DNA of 64,000 bases from Bradyrhizobium sp. SZCCT0231 (GTDB taxonomy: Bacteria; Pseudomonadota; Alphaproteobacteria; Rhizobiales; Xanthobacteraceae). Made by a program: the position numbers and the translations under genes. Position 1 is the stretch's first letter. Each line of letters starts with the position of its first letter. The notes under the pieces were generated by a model, which ran no database searches, was not told the DNA's origin, and saw only the letters and a list, made by a program, of their open reading frames with translations. The stretch is from positions 62,001 to 126,000 of the forward strand of contig NZ_JAFCKP010000003.1 in the NCBI RefSeq assembly GCF_018130245.1, written 5' to 3'. Of the stretch, positions 54,753 through 63,858 are shown piece after piece.

Positions 54753-56222
54753 ATGCAATCTCCACCCTCCATCGCCACCGAATCCTTCTCCGATGCGTCC
54801 GCGGCCGTTGCCCGGCTCGAAGAAATCTACGAGCGCAACACGAAATTCCTGCGTGACCGGTTCGAGGCTTATGTTGGCGGCGAAGCGATCACGACGCGGG
54901 TCCGGGCCTATTATCCCTTCGTCCGTCTCACCACCGCGACGCATGCGCGGCTGGATTCTCGTCTCGCCTATGGCTTCGTCGCCGGTCCGGGCGTGCACGA
55001 GACCAGCGTCACGCGGCCGGATCTGTTCCGCAGCTATCTTACCGAGCAGATCGGGCTCCTGATCCAGAATCACGGCGTGCCCGTCGAGATCGGCGAGTCC
55101 GCCGAGCCGATCCCGATCCACTTCGCCTATCGCCGCGACATCAATATCGAGGCCGCCATCACCACCAGCGAGAGCTCCGCCGTCACGCGCTCGCTCCGCG
55201 ATGCGTTCGATGTGCCCGATCTCGCGACGATGGACGATTCGATCGCCGACGGCACCTTCGAGCTCCAGCCGGGCGCGCCGGAGCCGCTGTCCCTGTTCCG
55301 CGCCGCCCGCGTCGATTACTCGCTGCGCCGGCTCTATCACTACACCGGTACCGATCCCGAATATTTCCAGAACTTCGTGATCTTCACCAATTACCAGTTC
55401 TATGTCGACGCCTTCGCGCAGCTCTGCCAGCAGCGGCTTCAGTCGGGCGAGGCTGGTCTCGATGCTTTCGTCGCGCCCGGCAATGCGATCACGAGCAGCG
55501 GCGGCGCCATCAGCGGGACGGCGCCCCTGCGCGCACCGCAGATGCCGGCCTTCCACCTGGTCGCGCCCGGCTATCGCGGCATCACCCTGATCAATATCGG
55601 CACCGGTCCGTCCAATGCGCGCAACGTCACCGACCACGTCGCGGTGCTGCGGCCCCATGCCTGGCTGATGCTCGGCCATTGCGCGGGCCTGCGCAACACG
55701 CAGCGCCTCGGCGACTACGTGCTCGCGCATGGCTATGTGCGCGAGGACCATGTGCTCGATCGCGAATTGCCGCTGTGGGTGCCGATCCCGGCGCTGGCCG
55801 AGATGCAGGTCGCGCTCGAGGAGGCGGTCGAGGACGTCACGGGGCTTGAAGGTTTCGAGCTCAAGCGCCTGATGCGCACCGGCACGGTGGCGAGCGTCGA
55901 CAACCGCAATTGGGAGATTTCCGGGCGCGAAGTGATCCGCCGCCTGTCGCAGTCGCGCGCGGTGGCGCTCGATATGGAATCGGCCGCGATCGCCGCCAAC
56001 GGCTACCGCTTCCGTGTTCCCTACGGCACGCTGCTGTGCGTCTCCGACAAGCCGCTGCACGGTGAGATCAAGCTCGCCGGCATGGCCAGTGAATTCTACC
56101 GCCGCCGCGTCGGCCAGCATCTCGAGATCGGCCTGAAGGCGCTGGAACGGCTCAAGCAGCAGGAATCCGAACGGCTGCATTCGCGCAAGCTTCGAAGCTT
56201 TGCCGAAGTGGCGTTCCAGTAG
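54753..56222 (+). CDS. amn: AMP nucleosidase
   Basis: The 489-residue enzyme splits AMP to adenine and ribose 5-phosphate. An N-terminal regulatory domain (residues about 1-170, RAYYPFVRLTT, LAYGFV) precedes the PNP/UDP phosphorylase-type catalytic domain. There GNAITSSGGAIS and INIGTGPSNARNVTDHVAVLRP lie near 245-310, and ALDMESAAIAANGYRFRVP near 405 carries the conserved Met-Glu of the family. It stands as a single unit after a palindrome. Confidence 0.92.
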   Translation: MQSPPSIATESFSDASAAVARLEEIYERNTKFLRDRFEAYVGGEAITTRVRAYYPFVRLTTATHARLDSRLAYGFVAGPGVHETSVTRPDLFRSYLTEQIGLLIQNHGVPVEIGESAEPIPIHFAYRRDINIEAAITTSESSAVTRSLRDAFDVPDLATMDDSIADGTFELQPGAPEPLSLFRAARVDYSLRRLYHYTGTDPEYFQNFVIFTNYQFYVDAFAQLCQQRLQSGEAGLDAFVAPGNAITSSGGAISGTAPLRAPQMPAFHLVAPGYRGITLINIGTGPSNARNVTDHVAVLRPHAWLMLGHCAGLRNTQRLGDYVLAHGYVREDHVLDRELPLWVPIPALAEMQVALEEAVEDVTGLEGFELKRLMRTGTVASVDNRNWEISGREVIRRLSQSRAVALDMESAAIAANGYRFRVPYGTLLCVSDKPLHGEIKLAGMASEFYRRRVGQHLEIGLKALERLKQQESERLHSRKLRSFAEVAFQ

Positions 56223-56302
56223 GGCCGAGCTGCACTTTGCTGCTGACAAGCGGGGCGATTTTCAGCATTGTCCGGCGCGGGGGGCTCGACCGGGACGACT
56301 TG

Positions 56303-56578
56303 ATGCCGCTGACGCGCGACAAGATCATCGGCCATGACCTTGAACGGCTGGCCTTTCGCTTCACCATGCTGAACGACGGCGATGTGGTGCAGTGCCAGAT
56401 CAGCGACGCCGCGATGGACGAGCTCGCGGGCATGCAGGGCACCGAAAGCAGTGCGCGTCAGGCGCAATTCCTGTCGCTGCGCGAGACCATCGAGCGGATC
56501 GCGTCAGATCTCTACGACGAGGCGCCGCGGTTTCAAGGTTACGTGGTACGGATTTTCATGCGGCATTTGGCAAAATAA
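56303..56578 (+). CDS. DUF1488 family small protein
   Basis: The 91-residue protein has a FRFTMLNDGDVVQCQISDAAMDEL core and IERIASDLYDEAP, the usual DUF1488 pattern. The ATG at 56303 (MPLTRDKI) is preferred over one further upstream. Function unknown. Same strand as amn, about 80 bp later. Confidence 0.75.
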   Translation: MPLTRDKIIGHDLERLAFRFTMLNDGDVVQCQISDAAMDELAGMQGTESSARQAQFLSLRETIERIASDLYDEAPRFQGYVVRIFMRHLAK

Positions 56579-56716
56579 TCCAGCCTGCATGCGATCCGCC
56601 AGGCGGTGAAAGGATTGGCTGCGAAAGGATTCGTTAACGGCAGCCTGTAGTTGCAATGGATGGCGCCGACCCGGCGTGCGATGATGTCTCGCGGTAATTC
56701 ACGCCAACATTCTCGC

Positions 56717-57484
56717 ATGACCAGAAGATCACTCCTGCTGCTCGTCGCCGTCGCCCTGCTGGCCGGAAATCTGGCATATGCCAGCCTCTCCGGGCCCAGC
56801 GGGTTTGCACGCGATTTCGATCAGAACCTCGCGCGATTCCCACTGGCGGCGTCTATCGCCCGCAGCGATCCCGCCCTCCGGGAGGTCTTGCTCCGAAAGA
56901 CCGAGGCGGCGTTCAATGAAGGCGGATGGCCCGCCGCGAATGGCGTGCTCAACATCATTCTGGCGAACGAGATGGAAGCCTATGCCGATGACGAACACAT
57001 CAATGCGGTGGACCGGGCGGAGCTGACAGCCCTTCTGAAGCTCATGAGCGATCCATTGGCATGCAAGTCCTTCCTCATGGCGGGTTTCCAGCGCGGCGAG
57101 TTTTCGGACGCAGCACAAGAACTTGCGGAGCTCGGGGCGGCTCACGGGGCGGCGATCGCGAACGGATTCGAACGCAAGACAAAGGGTGTCGCCCGGGCGC
57201 AGGCTGGCGACGAGGAGCTCGGAGCGATCGAGATGCAATTGCGTCGGGGGCCTTTCGCGGAGCTCACCCGGCAGGAGCTCGGGGCACAGTCGAGATACCT
57301 CGACGGCAACCCCGCTCTGATGTGCAGCGCGGCCATCAAGAAGCAGCTCAATCTGCTGTCAGCAGACAGAGTTTACTCGGCTTACGCCTCGCGCCTGCGG
57401 CGAGCCAGGGATAGCAAAATCGATGTCGTCGAGGTCCGCGCGAAGCTGTGCCGCGAACCCGGTAATAGCTTGTCTTGCCCCTGA
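56717..57484 (+). CDS. Exported hypothetical protein, helical
   Basis: The 255-residue protein has an N-terminal signal/anchor (SLLLLVAVALLAGNLAYA) and a mostly helical body (ALREVLLRKTEAAFNEGGWP, DEHINAVDRAELTALLKLM). Three cysteines (ACKSF, ALMCSA, KLCRE) could pair in the periplasm. No family recognised. Stands alone between DUF1488 and a convergent PncC-like gene. Confidence 0.6.
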   Translation: MTRRSLLLLVAVALLAGNLAYASLSGPSGFARDFDQNLARFPLAASIARSDPALREVLLRKTEAAFNEGGWPAANGVLNIILANEMEAYADDEHINAVDRAELTALLKLMSDPLACKSFLMAGFQRGEFSDAAQELAELGAAHGAAIANGFERKTKGVARAQAGDEELGAIEMQLRRGPFAELTRQELGAQSRYLDGNPALMCSAAIKKQLNLLSADRVYSAYASRLRRARDSKIDVVEVRAKLCREPGNSLSCP

Positions 57485-57521
57485 GCAGGGGCATCGATGG
57501 TGAGATGAGCGTGGGCTCCGC

Positions 57522-58004
57522 TCACCCCTCAAGCTTTCTCAACAACAGCTTCAGCGCCGCCGCTGCGAACACCTGCATGTTGCCGAACCGGTCCCCGCTC
57601 CCCGTCTCCAGCGTCATCACCTCTGACGCAGGCCCCGCAACCGCCATGCAGCTGTGGCCGGCGGCATCGCCGTAGCGGTTGCCGGTGGGGCCGGCGGCGC
57701 CGGTCTCGGACAGGCCCCAGTCGCTGCCAAAGCGCGTTCGCATCTGCTCGGCCAGCAATTGTGCATAGGGCTCCGACGAGGAGCGAAAGCCCTTCATTCC
57801 CTCGTCCGAAATATCCATCAGCACGCGCCTGGCATCGCGGGTGTAGACCACGGCGCCGCCGAGGTAATAGGCGGAGGCGCCGGGCACGGCGAGCAGGCTG
57901 GCCGAGATCAGGCCGCCGGCCGATGATTCCGCAACCGCAATGGTCTGCTTGCGCGCGATCAATTGTGCCGCGACCTGTTCCGCGATGCCGACGAGCTCCT
58001 TCAT
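57522..58004 (-). CDS. CinA C-terminal-type nicotinamide-nucleotide amidase (PncC-like)
   Basis: The 160-residue protein contains the CinA C-terminal amidase domain alone: IAVAESSAGGLISASLLAVPGASAYYLGGAVVYT, GLSETGAAGPTGN. It deamidates nicotinamide mononucleotide in NAD salvage. The MoaB-like N-terminal part of full CinA is absent, as in E. coli PncC. Start MKELVG preferred over an earlier MRRNGV. Confidence 0.85.
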   Translation of the reverse strand: MKELVGIAEQVAAQLIARKQTIAVAESSAGGLISASLLAVPGASAYYLGGAVVYTRDARRVLMDISDEGMKGFRSSSEPYAQLLAEQMRTRFGSDWGLSETGAAGPTGNRYGDAAGHSCMAVAGPASEVMTLETGSGDRFGNMQVFAAAALKLLLRKLEG

Positions 58005-58148
58005 CTCCAGTACCCCATTCCTTCGCAACCGAGCTCAGCCTTCCTAGCATATGACAGGATGCTTGGCCGAGTTGCGGGCGGCGGGCAGGCCTGCTTGAAT
58101 GGCGGGTGCAAGAAGAGACATGCGAGGAAACGTGAGAAGGGAGACGCG

Positions 58149-59207
58149 ATGACGTCCCTGATCGCCGGCGGCATCGATTGCGACGTGCATCCGGCCGTAC
58201 CGCATCTGACCAGCCTGCTGCCGTACCTGAACGACTATTGGCGCGATCAGGTGACGACGCGCGGCATGGTCGACCTTATCTCGCAATCCTATCCGCAGAA
58301 CTCCCCGATCACCGCGCGGCCGGACTGGCGCCCCGAGACCGGCAAGCCCGGCGAGAGTCTGGAGGCCATGCAGCGCCATGTACTCGATCCCTTCCAGCTC
58401 AAGCATGCCATCTGCAATCCGCTGTACGGCGTGCAGATGGTGTTCTCCGAGGACATGCAGGCCGCCTTCTGCCGCGCGCTGAACGATTGGCTGGCGAAGG
58501 AATGGCTCGATCGCGACACGCGGTTGCGCGGTTCCATCGTGATCCCCATGCAAAGCGTCGAGAAAGCCGTCGCCGAGATCGAGCGCTGCGCACAGGACAA
58601 GCGCTTCGTGCAAGTGCTCATGCTGGTGATGGGCGATACGCCGCTCGGCAAGCGCGCGCTGTGGCCGATCTATGAGGCCGCGGAACGTCTGGAACTCCCG
58701 GTCGGCATCCACGCCGGTTCCGCCTATCACAATCCGCCGACCGCCGTGGGCTGGGGGTCCTATCACATCGAGGATTATGTCGGGCAGGCCCAGGCGTTCC
58801 AGACCCAGCTCACCAGCCTGATCGTCGAGGGCGTGTTCGCCAAATATCCGCGGCTGAAAATGGTGATGCTGGAGTCCGGAGTCTCCTGGATCGCGCCCTA
58901 TCTCTGGCGCCTGCACAAGTTCTGGCGCGGGGTGCGAATGGAGACACCGTGGGTCGATCGTGCGCCGCTGGAGATTGTGCGCAGCAACATCCGCTTCTCG
59001 TTACAACCATTTGATGCGCCGCCGGAACCTGAGACATTAATTCGCCTGTTTCAGCATATGCAGTCCGACGAATTGGTCCTATTCTCCACCGATTATCCGC
59101 ACTGGCAGTTCGACGGCCAGGATGCGTTGCCCGAAGGTCTGTCCCCCGATCTCGTGCGCAAGATCATGATCGACAATCCCCATGCAACCTATCCCCGCCT
59201 GACGTGA
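58149..59207 (+). CDS. Amidohydrolase-2 family metal-dependent hydrolase, copy 1
   Basis: The 352-residue TIM-barrel hydrolase of the ACMSD-like amidohydrolase 2 family has GGIDCDVHPAVP (Asp and His of the first metal-ligand segment), PVGIHAGSAYHN (His), KMVMLESGVSWI and LVLFSTDYPHWQF (Asp, His). The usual HxH is D-x-H here, as in many members. Paralogous to the next gene, with 25 bp between. Probably hydrolyses or decarboxylates a small aromatic or cyclic acid; substrate unknown. Confidence 0.8.
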   Translation: MTSLIAGGIDCDVHPAVPHLTSLLPYLNDYWRDQVTTRGMVDLISQSYPQNSPITARPDWRPETGKPGESLEAMQRHVLDPFQLKHAICNPLYGVQMVFSEDMQAAFCRALNDWLAKEWLDRDTRLRGSIVIPMQSVEKAVAEIERCAQDKRFVQVLMLVMGDTPLGKRALWPIYEAAERLELPVGIHAGSAYHNPPTAVGWGSYHIEDYVGQAQAFQTQLTSLIVEGVFAKYPRLKMVMLESGVSWIAPYLWRLHKFWRGVRMETPWVDRAPLEIVRSNIRFSLQPFDAPPEPETLIRLFQHMQSDELVLFSTDYPHWQFDGQDALPEGLSPDLVRKIMIDNPHATYPRLT

Positions 59208-59232
59208 GCCCGCTGCCAAAGGAGGCAAGGCG

Positions 59233-60342
59233 ATGAATATCCAGTTCCGCGAAAACCAAGAAGCCGCTTCCCCACTGACCGTCAAAACCGCAATCGCGGA
59301 CTGCGACATCCACCCGGCACGCGCCACCCGCACCGAGCTCTATCCCTACCTCGCCAAACGCTGGCAGCATCACCTCGAAGTCTACGGCGTCCACGCCTAT
59401 CAGGGCGTGATGGAAGGCCCGCCCTATCCGAAGGCCCAGCCCAACGCCTCGCGCCGCGATGCCTATCCGCCGGAAGGCGGGCCGCAAGGCTCCTCGCTCT
59501 CCTTCATGCAGAAGCAGCTGCTCGATCCCAACAACGTGCAGTTAGGTGTGCTCAATCCGCTCAACACCGGGCAGGGCATCCGCAATCACGAGCTCTCGGC
59601 AGCGTTATGCTCGGCGATCAACGACTGGCAGATCGACAAATGGACCAGCAAGGACAAGCGGCTGAAGGCGTCCATCGTCGTCGGCAATGAGGATGGGCTG
59701 TCGGCTGCCGCCGAGATCCGCGAGCGCGCCGGCGACAAGAACTTCGTGCAGGTGCTGCTGCTCAGCCGCAACGTCGAGCCGCTCGGCCAGCGCCGTTACT
59801 GGCCGATCTACCAGGCCGCGGAAGAGGCGGGCCTTCCCGTCGGCGTCCACGCCTTCGGCTTCGGTGGCAACCCGATCACGCCGTCGGGCTGGCCGTCCTA
59901 CTATATCGAGGAGATGGTCGGCCACTCGCAATGCCAGCAATCGGCGCTGGCGAGCCTCGTGCTCGAAGGCGTGTTCGAGCGCTTCCCGAAACTGAAGATG
60001 GTGATGATCGAGGCCGGCTTCGGCTGGGCGCCGTCGCTGGCGTGGCGGCTCGACAAGGCCTGGCAGCGGCTCAGGAGCGAGGTGCCGCATGTGAAGCGGC
60101 CGCCGTCGGAATATATCCGCGAGCAGGTGTGGTGGACCACACAGCCGATGGAGGATCCTGAAAGCCGCGAGGATCTGTTCGACGTCATCAAATGGATCGG
60201 CTGGGACCGGCTGCTGTTCGCGACCGACTATCCGCATTGGGACTATGACGAGCCCTCGCGCGTGCTGCCGGCGGGCGTCAGCGAGGCCAACCGCGAGGCC
60301 TTTTATCTGGGCAATGCGAAGAAGCTCTACGGAATAAATTGA
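59233..60342 (+). CDS. Amidohydrolase-2 family metal-dependent hydrolase, copy 2
   Basis: The 369-residue protein is similar to the preceding one. It has IADCDIHPARAT, PVGVHAFGFGGN (His), KMVMIEAGFGW and LLFATDYPHWDYD (Asp, His). A longer N-terminal half includes a proline-rich insertion (GPPYPKAQPNASRR). A GGAGGCAAGGCG ribosome region precedes the ATG. Its stop overlaps the Rieske start by one base (TGATG), so all three probably form one operon. Confidence 0.82.
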   Translation: MNIQFRENQEAASPLTVKTAIADCDIHPARATRTELYPYLAKRWQHHLEVYGVHAYQGVMEGPPYPKAQPNASRRDAYPPEGGPQGSSLSFMQKQLLDPNNVQLGVLNPLNTGQGIRNHELSAALCSAINDWQIDKWTSKDKRLKASIVVGNEDGLSAAAEIRERAGDKNFVQVLLLSRNVEPLGQRRYWPIYQAAEEAGLPVGVHAFGFGGNPITPSGWPSYYIEEMVGHSQCQQSALASLVLEGVFERFPKLKMVMIEAGFGWAPSLAWRLDKAWQRLRSEVPHVKRPPSEYIREQVWWTTQPMEDPESREDLFDVIKWIGWDRLLFATDYPHWDYDEPSRVLPAGVSEANREAFYLGNAKKLYGIN

Positions 60343-60755
60343 TGGCGCGTCACGTCATTGCGCCAGTGGACGAGCTTCCGCCCGGCACCCGAAAATTCCT
60401 GGAGATCGACGGACGGCCGATCGCCGTCTTCAACATCAAGGGCGAATATTTCGGCCTGATGAACCGCTGCCCGCACCAGGGCGCGGCGCTGTGCGAGGGC
60501 CCGCTGATCGGCCTCGCACAGTCGAGCAATCCCGGCGAGATCGAATACACCAAGTTAGGCGAGATCATCCGCTGCCCCTGGCACGGCTGGGAGTTCGACA
60601 TCCGCACCGGCCAATCCTATTGCGATCCCCGCCGCTTCCGCGTGAAAGCCTATCCGGCCCATGTCGAGCCGGGCGCGAGCGTGGTGAAGGGGCCGTATGT
60701 CGCCGAGACGATCCCGGTCAGCGTCGAGAGCGATTACGTGGTGGTCGAACTGTAG
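60342..60755 (+). CDS. Rieske [2Fe-2S] domain protein (ferredoxin-type)
   Basis: The 137-residue protein has the two Rieske ligand boxes NRCPHQGAALCEG (C-x-H) and RCPWHGWEFDIRTG (C-x-x-H, about 85-98), separated by about 37 residues. No catalytic oxygenase domain is fused, so it acts as an electron carrier. It is translationally coupled to two amidohydrolases, suggesting a ring-cleaving or oxidising pathway whose oxygenase lies elsewhere. Confidence 0.88.
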   Translation: MARHVIAPVDELPPGTRKFLEIDGRPIAVFNIKGEYFGLMNRCPHQGAALCEGPLIGLAQSSNPGEIEYTKLGEIIRCPWHGWEFDIRTGQSYCDPRRFRVKAYPAHVEPGASVVKGPYVAETIPVSVESDYVVVEL

Positions 60756-60763
60756 CCCCCGCT

Positions 60764-60888
60764 GTCATTCCGGGGCGCGCGTAGCGCGAGCCCGGAATCC
60801 ATCGTGCAGCGGGAACGGTGGGAGAAATGGATTCTCTGATGCGCAATTGCGCATCATAGCTCGCCTCTTCGAGGCACCCCGGAATGAC
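60764..60888. repeat. Intergenic palindrome, family A (GTCATTCCGGGG type)
   Basis: A 125-bp copy from GTCATTCCGGGGCGC to CCCCGGAATGAC, with inner GGAATCCAT / ATGGATTC arms. Same family as 5788-5892 and 62892-62996. Confidence 0.88.
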
Positions 60889-60915
60889 AGCCAAGCGCGG
60901 GAAGCTGCTGATTTC

Positions 60916-61815
60916 TCAGGCTTTACTCTGCGCCGCCGCGAGCACCCATTGCCGGAACGCGGCAAGCTTCGGCGCCTCGCGGCGGCCTTCCGGTGCGACC
61001 AGGTAGAACCCGGCGTCGGCCGGGAGCGCGATCTTGAAGGGGACCACGAGCCGGCCCTTGGCGATGTCGTCCTGGACGTAGGAGGTCCGCCCCATCGCGA
61101 CGCCGATGCCGTCGATCGCGGCCTGGATGGTCATGAAGATCATGTCGAAGGTGATGCCGGGTTGCCTTGCGATGTCGGCCGGCAGGCCCGCCGCGGTCAG
61201 CCACAGCCGCCAGTCGTCGCTATTGGCGTTGGAGGTGTGCAGCAGGGGATGGTTGCGCAGATCCTCGGGCCGGCGCAGCGGCTTGTCCCCGCGAATGAGC
61301 GAAGGGCTGCACACCGGAAACAGCTCGTCCGCCATCAGCCAGTCGGCGCGCACGCCCGGCCATTGGCCGCGGCCATAGCGGATCGCGGCATCGACATTGT
61401 CGCGCTGGAAATCGACGAGGCTGGCCGAGGTGGTGATGTGCACGTCGATGCCGGGATGCTGCTCCTGGAAATCGGTCAGCCGCGGCAGCAGCCATTTTGC
61501 TGCGAGCGAGGCCAGCGTCGATACCGTCAGCACCTTGTCGTCCTCTTTCCGCAGCAGGCGGTCGGTCGCAAGGCGGAGGTCGTTGAAGGCGGCGCGGACG
61601 CCCGGGAGATAGTCGCGCGCCTCCGGCGTCAGCGCCAGTGCGCGGTTCTGCCGAATGAACAGGCGGATGCCGAGCTCCTCCTCCAGCCTGCGGATCTGAT
61701 GGCTGATCGCGGTCTGGGTCACGTTCAGTTCGCCGGCTGCCAGCGTGAAGCTGAGATGGCGCGCGGCGGCCTCGAACGCCCGCAATCCGTTGAGGGACGG
61801 TAATCTGGCAGTCAT
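60916..61815 (-). CDS. LysR-family transcriptional regulator, GcvA-like
   Basis: The 299-residue regulator has the N-terminal helix-turn-helix LPSLNGLRAFEAAARHLSFT, AGELNVTQTAISHQIRRLEEEL (about residues 5-48) and a periplasmic-binding-like effector domain (LPRLTDFQEQHPGIDVHITTS). The start of GcvA-like regulators (SLNGLRAFEAAARH) matches closely. It is convergent with the Rieske operon, so it is not clearly its controller. The upstream promoter region is shared with the divergent DUF1127 gene. Confidence 0.88.
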   Translation of the reverse strand: MTARLPSLNGLRAFEAAARHLSFTLAAGELNVTQTAISHQIRRLEEELGIRLFIRQNRALALTPEARDYLPGVRAAFNDLRLATDRLLRKEDDKVLTVSTLASLAAKWLLPRLTDFQEQHPGIDVHITTSASLVDFQRDNVDAAIRYGRGQWPGVRADWLMADELFPVCSPSLIRGDKPLRRPEDLRNHPLLHTSNANSDDWRLWLTAAGLPADIARQPGITFDMIFMTIQAAIDGIGVAMGRTSYVQDDIAKGRLVVPFKIALPADAGFYLVAPEGRREAPKLAAFRQWVLAAAQSKA

Positions 61816-61925
61816 TTGGCAGCAGGATACATGACGTTATTTCATGCGAAAAGGTACAAATTGTCGTTTGTCGCAGCGCAATAGGAAGCGGATATTAGCG
61901 GCCAACTTAGCTCCAGGAGCTGAAA

Positions 61926-62129
61926 ATGTCTACGCTGACCGACAATTCGATGACAAATCATCATGCACCCGGCCTGCTCCAGCAGATCGGCGAGACCGTC
62001 CACGTCTGGCATGAGCGCTATCGCACCCGTCGTGAGCTCACCAACTGGACCGCGCGAGATCTCCAGGATGTCGGACTGTCCTGGTCCGACATTGCCTATG
62101 AGGCCGACAAACCCTTCTGGCGGGCCTGA
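61926..62129 (+). CDS. DUF1127 family small protein
   Basis: The 67-residue protein ends in the DUF1127 core TRRELTNWTARDLQDVGLSW. Such small Arg/Trp-rich proteins often take part in stress or phosphate-related responses and RNA binding. A CCAGGAGCTG ribosome site precedes the ATG. It precedes an acetyltransferase gene on the same strand by about 70 bp and is divergent to the LysR gene. Confidence 0.75.
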   Translation: MSTLTDNSMTNHHAPGLLQQIGETVHVWHERYRTRRELTNWTARDLQDVGLSWSDIAYEADKPFWRA

Positions 62130-62197
62130 TTGGCCGCCAGGCCGGCGCCGCCTGATCACGGGGCGCCGGCGGTCCCTTTTTGTGAAGGGCACGTGTC

Positions 62198-62821
62198 ATG
62201 AGCACCCTCCGCCTCGAAGACCTCCAGCAATATTCGGACGTGCTGCGCACCCGGCACGGTGAGCGGCTCAATGTCCGCTTCGTCGAGCCGCGCGACACCG
62301 ACGAGCTCCAGCACTATTTCCGCTCGCTCTCGACCCGCTCCCGCTACAACCGCTTCTTCGGCGCGATCAGCGAATTGCCGAAGGGGCTGCTGAACGATTT
62401 CCTCGAGGTCGGCGAGCGCGATCGTTTCACCGTTGTGGCGACCATGATGGTCGACGGCTTCGAGACCATCGTGGCCGAAGCACGCTATGCGTTGCATGCG
62501 GAAACGGCGACGCTCGAGTTCGGCCTCTCGGTCGATGACCGCTGGCACGGCCACGGCATCGCCACTGCGCTGATGAAAAACCTCGAATGCCGCGCGGCCG
62601 CGCTCGGCGCCGAGCACATGTTCGGCGACACGCTGCGCTCCAACGAGGCCATGGTCTCGCTCGCACGCAAATCCGGCTTCGCCTTCGTCAACCATCCCGA
62701 CGACTGGAAGCTGGTGCGCTTCGACAAGGAGATCAACCTCGCGCCCAAGGACATTCCCTGCGCGAGCTGGCGCCTCGCCGCCCTTTCCCGTCAGGCCGAC
62801 AGCCCCTCAGCCTCGGCCTGA
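62198..62821 (+). CDS. GNAT-family N-acetyltransferase
   Basis: The 207-residue enzyme has the acetyl-CoA-binding motif DDRWHGHGIATALMKNLE (about residues 112-129, R-x-x-G-x-G/A) after VATMMVDGFETIVAEARYAL. Together these make the GNAT core strands. The C-terminal tail is Ser/Ala-rich. Substrate unknown. Followed by a strong terminator. Confidence 0.85.
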   Translation: MSTLRLEDLQQYSDVLRTRHGERLNVRFVEPRDTDELQHYFRSLSTRSRYNRFFGAISELPKGLLNDFLEVGERDRFTVVATMMVDGFETIVAEARYALHAETATLEFGLSVDDRWHGHGIATALMKNLECRAAALGAEHMFGDTLRSNEAMVSLARKSGFAFVNHPDDWKLVRFDKEINLAPKDIPCASWRLAALSRQADSPSASA

Positions 62822-62832
62822 CATGACTGTAA

Positions 62833-62868
62833 GCCCGGCCTGGCCAAGCCAGAGCCGGGCGTTTTTTT
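62833..62868 (+). terminator. Rho-independent terminator after the GNAT gene
   Basis: A bulged hairpin: GCCCGGC-CTGGC, loop CAA, GCCAG-A-GCCGGGC, followed at once by GTTTTTTT. It is the most canonical terminator in the window. Confidence 0.92.
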
Positions 62869-62891
62869 GCCACCGAGGTCCCTCTCTCCAT

Positions 62892-62996
62892 CGTCATTCC
62901 GGGGCGCGCGCAGCGCGAACCCGGAATCCATTTCACCGCGCGTTCTGCGGCCCAATGGATTCCGGGTTCGATGCTGCGCATCGCCCCGGAATGACG
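62892..62996. repeat. Intergenic palindrome, family A (CGTCATTCCGGGG type)
   Basis: A 105-bp copy from CGTCATTCCGGGGCGC to GCCCCGGAATGACG, third clear copy of family A in the window. It separates the acetyltransferase terminator from the convergent enoyl-CoA hydratase. Confidence 0.88.
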
Positions 62997-63011
62997 GCCC
63001 TCGTTTCGGAG

Positions 63012-63842
63012 CTACTTCCCCGTGAACACCGCCTTGCGCTTCTCGATGAAGGCCTGCACCGCCTCCTTGTGATCGGCGGTCGTGGTGAGGCGGATCAGTC
63101 GCTCGGCTTCGTGATCCCTGGCGGTTTCGAAGTCGAACAGCAGGGCCTCGTCGAGATTGTCCTTCATGTAGCGCAGCGCGAGGCGCGGGCCTTCGGCGAG
63201 CGATTTGGCCAGCGCGAACGCCTCGGTCTGCAATTTGTCGTCGGGCACGACGCGGTTGACGAGGCCGATCGCTTCGGCGCGTGCTGCATCGATGCGGTCG
63301 CCGGTGAACATCAATTCGCGCGCCCGCGCGGTGCCGACGAGGCGGGTGAGCAGCCAGGCGATGCCGTAATCGCCGCTGAGCGCGATGCGGGCATAGCCGG
63401 TGGCGACGAAGGCGGATTGCGCGGCGATGCGGATGTCGCAGGCCATGGCGATGGCGAGCCCGGCGCCGACCGCGGGGCCGGGGAGCGCAGCGATGGTCGG
63501 CTTGCGCAACGACACCAGCGCGCCGGTGAGCAGCCGCTGTCGCTCCTGGAGATCGGCGACCTTGTCGTCAAAGGACATGTCGAGCTTTGCCTTGTCGCGA
63601 TGCGCGCCCATGCCCTTGACGTTGCCGCCGGCGCAGAATGCTTCGCCCGCGCCGGTGAGCAGCAGCGCGCCGACATTCGGATCCTCGGCGCAGATCCGGA
63701 TCATCGTGCGCAGCGCCGGCGTCAGCGCATCCGACAGCGAGTTGCGCGCCTCCGGCCGGTTCAGCGTGATGATGGCGACGCGGTCGCGGATGACGCAGAT
63801 GAGCTCGTGGATGCCGGTGTCGATGGTGGTTTCGCTGCTCAT
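63012..63842 (-). CDS. Enoyl-CoA hydratase/isomerase family protein
   Basis: The 276-residue crotonase-fold enzyme has IITLNRPEARNSLSDALTPA, GAGEAFCAGGNVKGMG (oxyanion hole), and PTIAALPGPAVGAGLAIAMACDIRIA. The segment ALSGDYGIAWLLTRLVG replaces the usual catalytic-Glu region, so an isomerase-like or atypical member is possible. The C-terminus is HKEAVQAFIEKRKAVF, the family end. ATG at 63842 is chosen. A further gene is partly visible upstream on the same strand. Confidence 0.88.
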   Translation of the reverse strand: MSSETTIDTGIHELICVIRDRVAIITLNRPEARNSLSDALTPALRTMIRICAEDPNVGALLLTGAGEAFCAGGNVKGMGAHRDKAKLDMSFDDKVADLQERQRLLTGALVSLRKPTIAALPGPAVGAGLAIAMACDIRIAAQSAFVATGYARIALSGDYGIAWLLTRLVGTARARELMFTGDRIDAARAEAIGLVNRVVPDDKLQTEAFALAKSLAEGPRLALRYMKDNLDEALLFDFETARDHEAERLIRLTTTADHKEAVQAFIEKRKAVFTGK

Positions 63843-63858
63843 TGTTCCTCCCCGCTCT

